From Citrus sinensis (taxonomy: Eukaryota > Streptophyta > Magnoliopsida > Sapindales > Rutaceae): 64,000 nucleotides of DNA. The position numbers were made by a program, and so were the translations under genes. Shown here in pieces: positions 22,351 to 32,039 of the stretch. Location of the stretch: positions 18,381,001 to 18,445,000 of the forward strand of contig NC_068564.1 in the NCBI RefSeq assembly GCF_022201045.2, written 5' to 3'. Positions within the stretch are counted from its first letter, which is position 1. Every line of letters starts with the position of its first letter. The notes beneath the pieces were generated by a model. That model was not told where the DNA came from, made no database searches, and worked only from the letters and a program-made list of their open reading frames with translations.

Positions 22351-24093
22351 AACGTAGTGCATGATGGGAAGAGAAACACCTACAGCTTTATGTTTAACAA
22401 CACCAAGATCGTTCTCCTACCTAACAAGGAGTTTACTCTCCAGCAAGACTTGGGTAATTATTTGTTAGGCAAGAAGCAATTTATAGATGTTGTAGTAGAG
22501 ACAAAGAGAGTCTACATTTTATTGGGAAAAGAGAGTAACGGTGATTCGAAGATTCCTAAAGCTGTGACACCTATTTTGGCGGAATTTCAAGATTTGTTCC
22601 CCAATGAGCTACCACATGGTTTACCACCTCTTCGAGATATACAGTACCAAATTGATTTAGTACCAGGTTCTACATTACCAAATCGACCTCATTATCGTAT
22701 GAGTCCTATAGAACATGAGGAATTAAGGCGCCAAGTGGAAGAGTTACTAGAAAAGGGATTTATCCATGAAAGTCTTAGTCCCTGTGCAGTCCCTGCTTTA
22801 TTGACTCCAAAGAAAGATGGTTCTTGGAGGATGTGCGTGGACAGTCGAGCTATCAATAAAATTACAGTTCGATATCGTTTTCCAATCCCTCGATTAGATG
22901 ACTTGTTAAATCAACTCAGTGGAGCAACAATTTTTACCAAACTTGATTTGAAAAGTGGCTACCATCAAATTCGAATACGGCCTGGAGATGAATGGAAAAC
23001 AGCTTTTAAAATTCACGAAGGGTTATACGAGTGGTTGGTAATGCCGTTTGGCTTATCCAATGCTCCGAGTACTTTTATGCGAGTCATGAATCAAGTTCTT
23101 CGCCCTTTCATTGGAAAGTTTGTGGTTGTTTACTTCGATGATATACTTATATATAGCACCAGTCACGAGTTACATCTACAACATTTGAGAGAAGTGCTTT
23201 TAGCCTTAAGAGCAACAAGTTTATACACAGCAGTAAACAAGTATATTTTCTTGACAGAGAAAGTATTATTTTTGGGATATGTGGTGTCAAAGGATGGTAT
23301 ATCTGTTGACCAATCAAAAGTGGATGCTATTCGAGATTGGCCTCAGCCAACTACTTTATTCGCCACCAGAAGTTTCCATAGATTGGCCTCTTTTTACAGG
23401 CGATTCATTCCTCATTTCAGTACTATTATGGCACCAATCACGGATTGCATGAAAGGAGGACAATTCTCTTGGACAGAGGCAGCTACTAAGGCATTCAAGA
23501 TTATCAAAGAAAAGTTGATTACTGCCCCAGTACTTGCCCTACCAGATTTTTCGATCACTTTTGAGGTACATTGTGATGCTTCTAAGGTCGGCATTGGAGC
23601 TGTTCTTAGCCAACATGGTAAGCCTATAGCTTATTTCAGTGAGAAGTTGAATGGAGCAAAGGCACACTACAGCACTTATGACGTGGAATTTTACGCAGTA
23701 GTCCAAGCATTAAAACATTGGCGACATTATCTAATTCATAAAAACTTTGTTTTATACACTGACCATACCGCGTTAAAGTACCTCAATAGTCAAGACAAGC
23801 TCTCTCACAGACATGCCTCGTGGACAGCATTCCTTCAACAATTTACCTTTGTGGTGAGACATACCTCTAGTGAATCCAACCGGGCAGCAGATGCACTTAG
23901 TCGACGAACTTCTTTATTGACACAAATGCATAATCAAGTTCTCAGATTTGACACATTTCGAGAGTTATATGCTTCTGATCCTTACTTTGCTCCTATATTG
24001 GAAGACGTTGTTGCAGGGTTCGCTCAGATTATCATTTACATGACGAATTCCTTTTCAAGAGTAATCAGTTGTGTGTTCCTGACTCAAGTTTGA
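22351..24093 (+). CDS. reverse transcriptase-RNase H region of the gypsy polyprotein
   Basis: This lies in the same frame as gag-protease, after the TGA; the first ATG is at 22357, codon numbers below from there. RT has [13 protein letters not shown] (about 158-170), [13 protein letters not shown] (about 195-207), [12 protein letters not shown] (about 229-240) and the catalytic YFDD (259-262), giving D197, D261 and D262 as metal ligands. RNase H starts near [15 protein letters not shown] and ends in AADALSRR. Together these make and process the cDNA. The frame runs off into unrelated residues and stops at 24093 because one base is missing near 24016 (after VVAG); the integrase reading continues in another frame. 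Confidence 0.92.
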   Translation, partial: NVVHDGKRNTYSFMFNNTKIVLLPNKEFTLQQDLGNYLLGKKQFIDVVVETKRVYILLGKESNGDSKIPKAVTPILAEFQDLFPNELPHGLPPLRDIQYQIDLVPGSTLPNRPHYRMSPIEHEELRRQVEELLEKGFIHESLSPCAVPALLTPKKDGSWRMCVDSRAINKITVRYRFPIPRLDDLLNQLSGATIFTKLDLKSGYHQIRIRPGDEWKTAFKIHEGLYEWLVMPFGLSNAPSTFMRVMNQVLRPFIGKFVVVYFDDILIYSTSHELHLQHLREVLLALRATSLYTAVNKYIFLTEKVLFLGYVVSKDGISVDQSKVDAIRDWPQPTTLFATRSFHRLASFYRRFIPHFSTIMAPITDCMKGGQFSWTEAATKAFKIIKEKLITAPVLALPDFSITFEVHCDASKVGIGAVLSQHGKPIAYFSEKLNGAKAHYSTYDVEFYAVVQALKHWRHYLIHKNFVLYTDHTALKYLNSQDKLSHRHASWTAFLQQFTFVVRHTSSESNRAADALSRRTSLLTQMHNQVLRFDTFRELYASDPYFAPILEDVVAGFAQIIIYMTNSFSRVISCVFLTQV

Positions 24094-25217
24094 GATTAAA
24101 AATCATTTCAGAGTTACATAACGAATGGCACATGGGTCGTGACAAAACTCTGGCTCTAATCGCCAACACTTATTTTTGGCCTACTATGAGGTGTGAAGTC
24201 TATCACTATGTCGAGACTTGTCGCATTTGTCAAGTTTCCAAGGGCACAGCAACTAATGCTGGGTTATATATGCCGCTGCCGATTCCAACACAACCTTGGG
24301 CTGACATTAGCATGGATTTTGTTTTGGGATTACCCCGCACTCAGAGGGGTATGGATTCAATATTTGTTGTTGTTGATCGATTCTCGAAAATGGCTCACTT
24401 CATTGCTTGCAAGAAGACTACAGACGCTTTGACTGTTGCTCGCCTATTCTTCAAGGAAGTCTATAGATTGCATGGTTTACCAAGTTCTATAGTATCTGAC
24501 CGGGATACACGATTTCTTAGCCATTTTTGGAAGACATTATGGAAGTTGACTAACACTCGCCTGAATTTTAGTAGTGCTTACCACCCACAAACAGATGGTC
24601 AAACTGAAGTTGTCAACCACTCTTTAGGAAACCATCTACGTAGTCTAGTTGGCGATAACTTGAAGATGTGGGATCAGAAGTTATATCAAGTCGAGTTTAC
24701 TTATAACCGTGCAGTTAAGCGTAGTATTGGTTTAAGCCCTTTTCAGGTGAATTACGGATATAATCCACGAGCTCCCATCGACTTGGCTCCAGTTCCAGAT
24801 TTAGTTCGCAAAAGCGGTAACGCAGAAGACTTTATTGAGCAGCTTCAGAAGATTCATGAAACTATGCAAGAGTCTTTGAAGCAGACGACCGAAGGTTATA
24901 AAATTATGGCAGACAAAAAACGTCGAGCTTTGGAATTTCAAGTGGGAGATTTTGTTTGGGCTGTCCTAACTAAAGATAGATTCTCAGTTGGTGAGTACAA
25001 CAAGCTTTCTGCCAGGAAAATCGGCCCTTTGGAGATTATAGAGAAGATAAATCCTAATGCCTACAGATTAAAGCTTCCTAGTCATATCCGCACCGCAGAT
25101 GTATTTAATGTTAAGCATCTTATTCCTTACAGAGGTGATCATGATGAAGAGGTTATTGCTGACAATCCGAATTCGAGGGCGAATTCTCTCCACCCTGGGG
25201 GGAATGATGAAGAGTAG
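24017..25217 (+). CDS. integrase region of the gypsy polyprotein
   Basis: The reading resumes after the frameshift; the first ATG is 24069, codon numbers from there. The HHCC zinc region has H17, H21, C51 and C54 (CRIC). The catalytic triad is D83 (SMDFVLGLP), D144 ([12 protein letters not shown]) and E180 ([10 protein letters not shown]). A C-terminal [16 protein letters not shown] module precedes [10 protein letters not shown]. No chromodomain is evident. The stop at 25215-25217 lies inside the 3' LTR, so the last four residues are LTR-encoded. The enzyme would insert the cDNA and create the 5-bp duplication seen at the ends. It has no start of its own and depends on the broken polyprotein. 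Confidence 0.9.
25192..25204 (+). promoter_or_regulatory. polypurine tract of the gypsy element
   Basis: The stretch CACCCTGGGGGGAA (its G/A part just before the 3' LTR) is in the position where plus-strand DNA synthesis is primed. It overlaps the integrase coding end. Confidence 0.75.
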
Positions 25218-25592
25218 GAATCCATATTATACTAGGATTAGTTTCCTTATTAACTAAAGTTTAAGACTTTTAAATTCCTTTCTAATTTAGAATTTTGTTT
25301 CCCTTTCAATTTAGGATTTTGTTTTTACTTCATGAATTAGGATAATTACTACTACTATAAATAGCTCCCTCTTGTAGCCTTTAAAGGTAGAATTTTGAGT
25401 TTAATAATATTTCAATTTTCAAATCTCTTTGTGAGTATTTGAATAATTAATTCTCGGTATTCTGTGGAATCAACGAGTCTTAACCCTAAATTCGCGGTAT
25501 TCTTTTGAATCAACGTGAATTTAGTTGTTCTTTTGTTCCGGTATTCTCTAGAATCAACGGAATATTTTAAACATTAAACTTCCGCTGCATCA
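25205..25592 (+). repeat. 3' LTR of the gypsy element
   Basis: It is the same length as the 5' LTR, with a single substitution seen at 25494. Its first bases also encode the last residues and the stop codon (25215-25217) of the integrase frame. Confidence 0.95.
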
Positions 25593-27120
25593 GATAGCTA
25601 CCAAATTCTGTAGATATATAAAGAACCCTTCATGATAATATACTAATATTATTTCTTCAATATCTCTTTATTATCTTGATATCTTCCATAAATCAATCAA
25701 ATCTATCTCAATCTTCAATGATCACCCCAAACTAAACCATCTCAAAGATATATTTTGCTTGATCTTCATTTATAACTTCCATGTCGAAATTGATTTATCT
25801 TCAATTACTTTTGATCTTGTAGTCCCCACGTGAAGTAACACCCAAGTCTTGTATCTTCTCTATGATTCACGCCAACTTTATCATATGGGCTTATCTTATG
25901 CATTTTCCTCATCCTAAAATATCTCTCTATGCAATCATGCTGACGCCATATACATATAGGGTGTGTTTGGTTCAAGTATAAAATGATGGGATTGGATAAT
26001 TTTAGGATAAAATAATCCTAATGCAATGATTGGTACCCAATAGTAATTGTGGGATAAAATTAATGGACCCCACCATTTAATCCAACACAGTGTCAAAAAT
26101 TTATCATGGGGGGGGGGGGGGGGGCGGGATAAGCTAAAACTTAGCCATAGGATAAGAAAAAAAAGCCCAAAATTCCTCTCTATCCTTCTCAACGCCAACT
26201 CTATCCTTCTCAATGCCAATCTCTCTGCTTGCTAGATCTCTTTTGTTCTTGCAGTGAGTCTTCTCAAATCTTTTACTTTAGTTTATTTGTTTATTTATTT
26301 GTTGTAATTATTTAATATGATGAATTTTCATATTTTATATAGTAGTTGAGTGTTTCTTAGTTTCTATTTTAATTTTCATGGTTATAAATTAATTTTGGAG
26401 GTTAATTGTTTGTGTTGAGTGAACTATTTTATGGATTTGTTCACGGGAAAGAGTAGCTCCATGAAAGAAATTTCTAGGTTTTGACTAAAATTCAGGATGA
26501 ATTAAAAAAGATACATTTATGTAGAATTTCTTTTATTTTTCAGATATTGTAATGGGATTGTTCATAAGCTAGCAAATCTTGTTGTCAATTTCTAGCCACA
26601 TGGTCCAGATTCTTTGTTAGCTTATGTGATTTGCTTTTGACTATAATTGGATCTTGTCATTTTGTTCTTTAGTGAATTTCTTCTATGAAAAAAAAAAAGA
26701 TAGCAATTCTGGAAATTGTTTTTTTTTTTTTTTGAGCAATTCTAGAAATTTCTTCTTGCATATAGTGAATTTACTTTACTGCTCGCCATCTACTTTATCT
26801 TTATGCTTTTAAGAATACAATAAGTAAACTTTGTCTCTTATGTTGATAAGAGTTGGATATTTTGAAAAGAAAAAGAAAATTGTTACTCTGTAAGTTTCTT
26901 GGAACGGAGCTAATAACTTGTTTACATGGAATGTATCTCGATGAGTTCCTTATTTGTCCAATTATCGTATTCATGAAAGTTATTTCTTGAAATTTATTTG
27001 ATTATGTAATATTTTTATTGGTTAGTTTTGAACATGGATGCTATAATCCAATGTAATATTTTTTTCATATTATTATTGTAATAAAAAGTGAGTGAAATTA
27101 ACCTTGTATAGGAATGGAAG

Positions 27121-28139
27121 ATGGAGGTGGTAATGCTTAAATCAACGAACAAGACAAAAAAAAGGAGCAGGCATGTATGGACTAAAGAAGAAGAAGAAGC
27201 TTTATTGGATGTGTTGGAGGAAATAGTAGCAAATGGTGGGCAGTTTATAGCAGGGACTACAAGAAAAATTGAGGTGAAACTACAGCAGTTGCTTCCTGAA
27301 TCTGGATAGAAGGCTAGCCTCCATATTGATTCCAAAATGAAGGCTTGGAAACGACAATATTCAAGCATTTTTTATATGCTGAACACAAGTGGATTTGGAT
27401 CGAATGATGAGAAGAAGTGTATTAAAGTTGATAGTGATGAAGCACGGGAATCTTATGTGCAGGTTTGCAATAATTTTTTTTTAAATAAACATTATCATTT
27501 AGTTTGTATTATTTTTAATTGTTGTGTGTCTGAATGTGTTTTTATATATTATTATTATTATTATTATTATTATTTTGTAGAGTCATAAAGATGCAAAGGG
27601 ATGGAGAGGCAAACCGTTTCCTTTATATGAGAGGTTTGCTAAAATATAGGGAAAAGATCGTGCCATTGGAAGGGCAGCAAAAACTCCCAATGATATGGCG
27701 ATGAATGCTAAAGAGGAAGGATTTTATGGTAATGAATTCGATTTAGGTATGGGTTTCTCTCCACTGTCACCGAATGAAATTGAAGTTGACCACTTTGTGA
27801 ATCAAAACAATCTCAAACTATTGGTAAGAAGAGAAAAAGGTCAAAAGATTTAGTTGACAGTACATTTGAGAATTTTGTTGGTGTATTTAAGGATGTTATA
27901 GAGAGGTCAAATGAAAATGTAGCACAACTAGTTCAAAGTATGACCAAGGAGAAAGAATGTGAAAGTCAAAAAATTGCTAATCGGTTGGAGAGAATGAGAT
28001 TGCCATTCATGATCGAATTGAGTTAATGAAGAAGTTTTTAAATGAACCAAATAGTGCCGAGATTTTTAAAACACTACGTAATGACCAAGACAAAATGGAA
28101 TTCATTATGTCAATTGTGAAGGGTGGATTTCATGGTTGA
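27121..28139 (+). pseudogene. Myb/SANT-like accessory protein of PIF/Harbinger (broken)
   Basis: Exon 1 (27121-27462) opens with Lys/Arg-rich text and HVWTKEEEEALLDVLEEIV, the first helix of a Myb/SANT-like domain. It continues with KIEVKLQQLLPESG and MKAWKRQYSSIFYML. A GT donor at 27463 and an AG acceptor at 27579-27580 bound an intron holding a (TTA)n run. Exon 2 continues with WRGKPFPLYERFAKI and an acidic tail, ending at the TGA at 28137-28139. In this superfamily the Myb-like protein helps the transposase reach DNA. In-frame TAG at 27307-27309, TAG at 27647-27649 and later shifts make this copy dead. The DNA-binding half is the best preserved part. Confidence 0.75.
27546..27574 (+). repeat. 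(TTA)n microsatellite in the Myb-like gene intron
   Basis: About nine ATT/TTA units run up to just before the splice acceptor and serve as part of the AT-rich intron end. Confidence 0.85.
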
Positions 28140-28847
28140 CAAAGGTAGTGTTGATATATAATTTTTTTGTAACTATACATGTGGCTCACATAGAAGGATA
28201 TCACGTGTTAAATATGCTGCAGGATATGACTTTTGGGAAACAGGTAATAGTTTTAACTTGCTGGCACTCTGTGTTGTAATTGCATTTGGGTGATGACTTT
28301 TTTTTTTTTTTTTTGGTATGTCATCATCTAATGGTAGTATATATGTCAGGACACTCTTTTGATGTTAATGATATGTAATATTTTCGTATATACAGGTAGT
28401 GACATTGTTATGTAATTTTTTTTTTCATTTATGGATTGACATTCTTATTATATTTGGTGATGATATTCTTATTATGTTTATAATGATATTGTTTAGCAAA
28501 ATATAAGTTTTAAAACTATAAAATGTTAAATATAAAAAAAAATTAAGGGAAGATTTTGTATCTTTTAAAAAATTTACCAATAATTGTTTATTTAAGTTAG
28601 ATTATATTTTATGTCATTTTAAAATAAATCTAAGATAACTTTGATAAATTAATATATAAGACATATTATTAGTTACTAACCAATCTCATGGCATACCAAA
28701 CATGAGATATGATTATTTATAGTCCAATCCAACATTGCACCAAACGTAATATAATATTATATATAATCTGGTGTTATCCAATCTAATCCTATCTTATCCA
28801 ATCTGATCCAATTCAGTCCAATCCAATTTGGCATACCAAACGAGCCC

Positions 28848-29030
28848 ATAATACGTTAAACCCTAATTTGCATGTATCTGTTATTGACATACAATGAAAT
28901 TCCTTGATATCATCTAAGTAATAAGAAAATTACAGTATTAATAAAGACTCAATGATATGTCCAATGAAGATGTTGACATACAAATATAAAAACTGATGTT
29001 GTCATAAAAATATCAATATCCAGACAATGA
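28848..29030. other. short AT-rich spacer
   Basis: No gene is seen. It separates the Harbinger element from a LINE fragment. Confidence 0.5.
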
Positions 29031-29034
29031 AATT

Positions 29035-29235
29035 CCTAACAAGTAGGTTTCCTCCCTTTTCCCAAAAGCAACAATGATCTCTATTAACAAAGCTTCACAA
29101 TAAATAGCCCAACATAACTTTGCTTCTTTGCAGAATTCTCCACAATTTAGAAGCAACATCACAATGAAAAAACAAGCGATTTAAAATCTCTTTAGTACTT
29201 CTCCCACACATCACACACCTTGAAGGCAAGATATT
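29035..29235 (-). pseudogene. LINE fragment: zinc-binding reverse-transcriptase-associated domain
   Basis: On the minus strand the text reads LPSRCVMCGRSTKEILNRLF, then FHCDVASKLW. This is the zf-RVT pattern (two Cys, then His and Cys) found near the end of ORF2 in plant L1 elements. Nothing else of ORF2 is attached, so it is a small decayed piece. It is separate from the full LINE at 35.9-41.7 kb. Confidence 0.65.
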
Positions 29236-29278
29236 GATAAACTATCATGGTCACTCATGTATTATGTACGTTATGAAG

Positions 29279-29372
29279 TTTATATCTATATGCAAGTAGT
29301 AATTTGTGATTATAAAATACTAAGAGTTTATATCTATATGCAAGTAGTAATTTATAATTATAAAATAATAAG
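29279..29372 (+). repeat. 47-bp tandem duplication
   Basis: GTTTATATCTATATGCAAGT and the following bases occur twice in a row with two or three differences. No function is visible. Confidence 0.75.
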
Positions 29373-29639
29373 TCGTGCGGAAGCTTATTATTTTCATATT
29401 AATTACCCTATTACTCTTGGTTTAGGTAAGATTTCGTATATCTCAGTTTACGATCACTTGAGGATGGGGCCGCAACACGTTGCTGCATATTTTACATTTT
29501 AGGCATATGTTTATGCTTATTTGTATCTATTTCATATGTATACATTTACTGTTTCGATGTGAAAAATAAAGTGACAATCCATGACAAACATCAACATCGA
29601 ATGGTTACAAGTCTTCTACCATATTAAGCCCCAAAAAAA

Positions 29640-30300
29640 ATTACAAATAAATTATTGAAGCATCAAATATAAATCAACCTATTTTAGTGGATTTTGGTTT
29701 ACAGGGAAGATGGGTAAACTCTCACCAAAATAATAAATTTGTTTTAAGAGGTTTTGAGTACCTCACTGGGTCAGACGTATAGGCTAGTTTTGGACTTAAA
29801 ACATCTAGAGAAGAAGAGGACTGAGATGGCAGTAGCAAGAGGTCTGGAATGGAGTAGAAAAGCTTGACGGAATCCCTCTAAATTTGCAAATAAGGAAATG
29901 AGGTTAGAGGTGGAGTCGGTGGTGGCCGGCCACTATACTCCGATGATCAAGTCAGCTACTTGAACTTTTTGGGTGATGAGAGCTTGCAAGCCTTCTGAAA
30001 ATGGTGGCTAGAGGTTGATGAAGGCCTCAACCCCGTGGTTTTGTGTGTGTATTTGTAATGAGACTAAGAGTTTGTGAGTGTGGGAGCTTATGAGAGAGAT
30101 AAAACATTTTTTGCCTTCATATAGTGGCATATTTTTAGTGGAGATTTTACTGTCTTCTCTGAGATTTTCACGTTCTTTTATCATTATAGCGGTTTTTGAA
30201 CCGTTAAGAGCATGCATGGAGGGCAAGGAGGTTTTTTTTTTTTTTTTGCTAGCGCGATCATTTATTGCACGTGGCGTACGCTGTCTTGTGAATTGTTCAT
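29640..30300 (-). repeat. fragment resembling the repeat family at 57.6-58.2 kb
   Basis: The run of words GAGGTTAGAGGTGGAGTCGG, ACTCCGATGATCAAGTCAGC and GAGAGCTTGCAAGCC parallels, in order and spacing, words near 57580-58020. The two loci are diverged members of one repeat. On the minus strand a CATATATGAAGGC-like promoter text follows in the related locus. No gene is readable here. Confidence 0.5.
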
Positions 30301-30329
30301 TTGCTAAATCCTACTAGCTTTTGTCTCCA

Positions 30330-31074
30330 ATTGGTTATATGGGAGCTGTTTGTATTTTGTGGATTGGTTGGAGGCTATTTTTTCCCGTTGTAGCAGTGAT
30401 GATTGTGACCTTGCTGCCATGACTTGTTGGAGTCTTTGGTTAAATAGAAATGCTAATGTTTGGAAGCACAGAAATGGGAGGTTGTCTAGTGTTCTTAATT
30501 TAGTTGGCCAGGCTCTTTTTCAATGGCAATCTATGAGAAAGCTTCAGTTGTTTGATAATAATTCTGTTTCATCTTCTCATGTCGTGTGTTGGCAAAGGCC
30601 TTGCGTGGGGTGGTTTAAGTGCAATGTTGATGCGGCAACCTTTCCTTCTAGTGGCACAATTAGTTATGGGACTGTAATTCGAAACTCTAAGGGTGAATTC
30701 ATAGCTGCAAGAAGTGATTGTCTTGTTGGAAGTTTTGGTGCTCGGGAAGCTGAAGCTATTGGCGTGAGGGGGATTATCTTTCCTTCCTGTTATTGTTAAA
30801 ATGGACAGCTTACAAGTTTTCAATGCTTTGTCTGTTGATAGTTTTAGTCCTAATGGCTTCGTCCTTATTATTGGTGATTGTAGAGCATTAGCTCAATCCT
30901 TAAGAGATGTTACTTTCTCTTTTGTTAGGAGATCTGTGAACTCTGCTACCCATTCTATTGCTAGGGTGGGGGGTTCTTTGTCAGGGCCGGGAGAGCGGAT
31001 GCATGTTCCACCTCCTTGGTTGATTTCTCAATTATCTATTTAATGAAGTTTTATGTTTCCCTTAAAAAAAAAAA
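30330..31074 (+). mobile_element. 5'-truncated LINE (RNase H end plus poly-A)
   Basis: The frame from 30350 reads WSLWLNRNANVWKHRN, then FKCNVDAATFPSSGTISYG with RNSKGEF, the RNase H-like (RVT_3) domain at the end of plant L1 ORF2. A one-base shift near 30770 moves the text to the frame containing 30801-31043 (GDCRALAQSL, then RRSVNSATHSIAR), which ends in a TAA at 31041-31043. An A13 run at about 31062-31074 is the retrotransposed tail. The endonuclease and RT are missing, as is usual for 5'-truncated insertions. I did not find the target duplication. Confidence 0.78.
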
Positions 31075-31429
31075 AAGATTACCGCAATACACCATTGCCC
31101 AAAAACACTCCCATTTCCACTATTCGATTTAAATATATCTCAAAGTTCCTAAAGATTTTTTATTGCCAATAACCCAATTTTTTTATTCTTATGCACCCAA
31201 CTTATGAGTTAGATACATTACGATAAAACTCTGAGGGTGTCCACCATGAAAAGTTAAAAACCTTGAAAGAAAAACGAAAAATTAAAAGTTTTTAATTAAA
31301 AAAATGCATTTTGATGAACATTATACAACCAAACATCATTTTCCATTATAAATGTTTTAGGCGTGTCATTTATCAAATTTCTAGATGTCGCATTTGTCAA
31401 CCTCTGAAAGGATAAGCGTTAAGGTGTTG

Positions 31430-31920
31430 AGGTGGCAAAAAATTTCGAGCTTAGCCTAGATCGTAAAGGGTCCGTCCAGGCCTGTGGGTTTTAGGCCCGA
31501 CCCGTAAGGATGGGCCAAGTCATGATTGAAAATTTAAAAGCGTACAGTGAAATGGGCTTAGATATGAATTCATGATAAAACTTCGAGTTTGACCTGAACT
31601 TTATATGTTATAAATAAAATTTTTTATTTTATATATTATGAGCTTTATATTTTATATTTTTTGTATTTAATTTTAATCTATTGTATATTGTATAATCAAT
31701 TAATTATCTTTAATTAAAATTTTTTATTTTAATTTCTATTAAAAATTTACCTAAGTCTAGGCTCAGCTTAAGTTCGACCCGAACCTATAGACTTTAAGCT
31801 CAAATCCAGCCCATTTAAGTATAGACGGAGTTTTGAAGGACTTGGGTCTACCGTCAACAATGCGGGCTTGGGTCTGGGCTTTTTCAAGCCCGACCCACGC
31901 CCTTAAATAGTGATCCCTAT
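31430..31920. repeat. GCCCGACCC-rich dispersed repeat fragment
   Basis: Words such as AGGCCCGACCCGTAAGG, GTTCGACCCGAACC and AAGCCCGACCCACGCCC occur at both sides of an AT-rich core, partly inverted. Such GGGTCGGGC-type sequences are common in short plant DNA transposons. The ends are not clear and no target duplication was fixed. Confidence 0.45.
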
Positions 31921-32039
31921 CTAATATTTAATCTGCTGGTTAAAATAACATGTATATTTCTCTCGGATAATGAACACCACAAAAAAAAGATAAAATAAAA
32001 AAAATTAGTGCCCTCCGACAGTCGAAGTCTGAGCCAGAG

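Larger units (their letters stand above)
19795..25592 (+). mobile_element. young, nearly complete Ty3/gypsy retrotransposon (5798 bp)
   Basis: Two 388-bp LTRs (19795-20182 and 25205-25592) bracket gag-protease, RT-RNase H and integrase. GATAG is duplicated at 19790-19794 and 25593-25597. A primer-binding site for initiator Met-tRNA (TGGTATCAGAGC) starts at 20186 and a purine tract CTGGGGGGAA precedes the 3' LTR. I see one difference between the LTRs (A at 20084, G at 25494), so insertion was recent. The order RT-RNase H-integrase makes it Ty3/gypsy. The integrase C-terminus reads into the 3' LTR and I see no chromodomain. Coding is broken once by TGA at 22348-22350 and once by a frameshift near 24016, so this copy is probably non-autonomous, though it is close to intact. 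Confidence 0.95.
25959..28847. mobile_element. non-autonomous PIF/Harbinger-type DNA transposon
   Basis: The left end GGGTGTGTTTGGTTC and the reverse complement of the right end GGGCTCGTTTGGTAT share the pattern GGGNNNGTTTGGT. The 3-bp ATA flanks both sides (25956-25958 and 28848-28850). TWA would be the usual duplication, so this is close but not canonical. Subterminal GATTGGAT/ATCCAATC words recur near both ends. The interior carries a broken Myb/SANT-like gene, the accessory protein of PIF/Harbinger elements, but I find no DDE transposase text. It needs transposase from elsewhere. A G17 run lies at 26108-26124. Confidence 0.72.
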
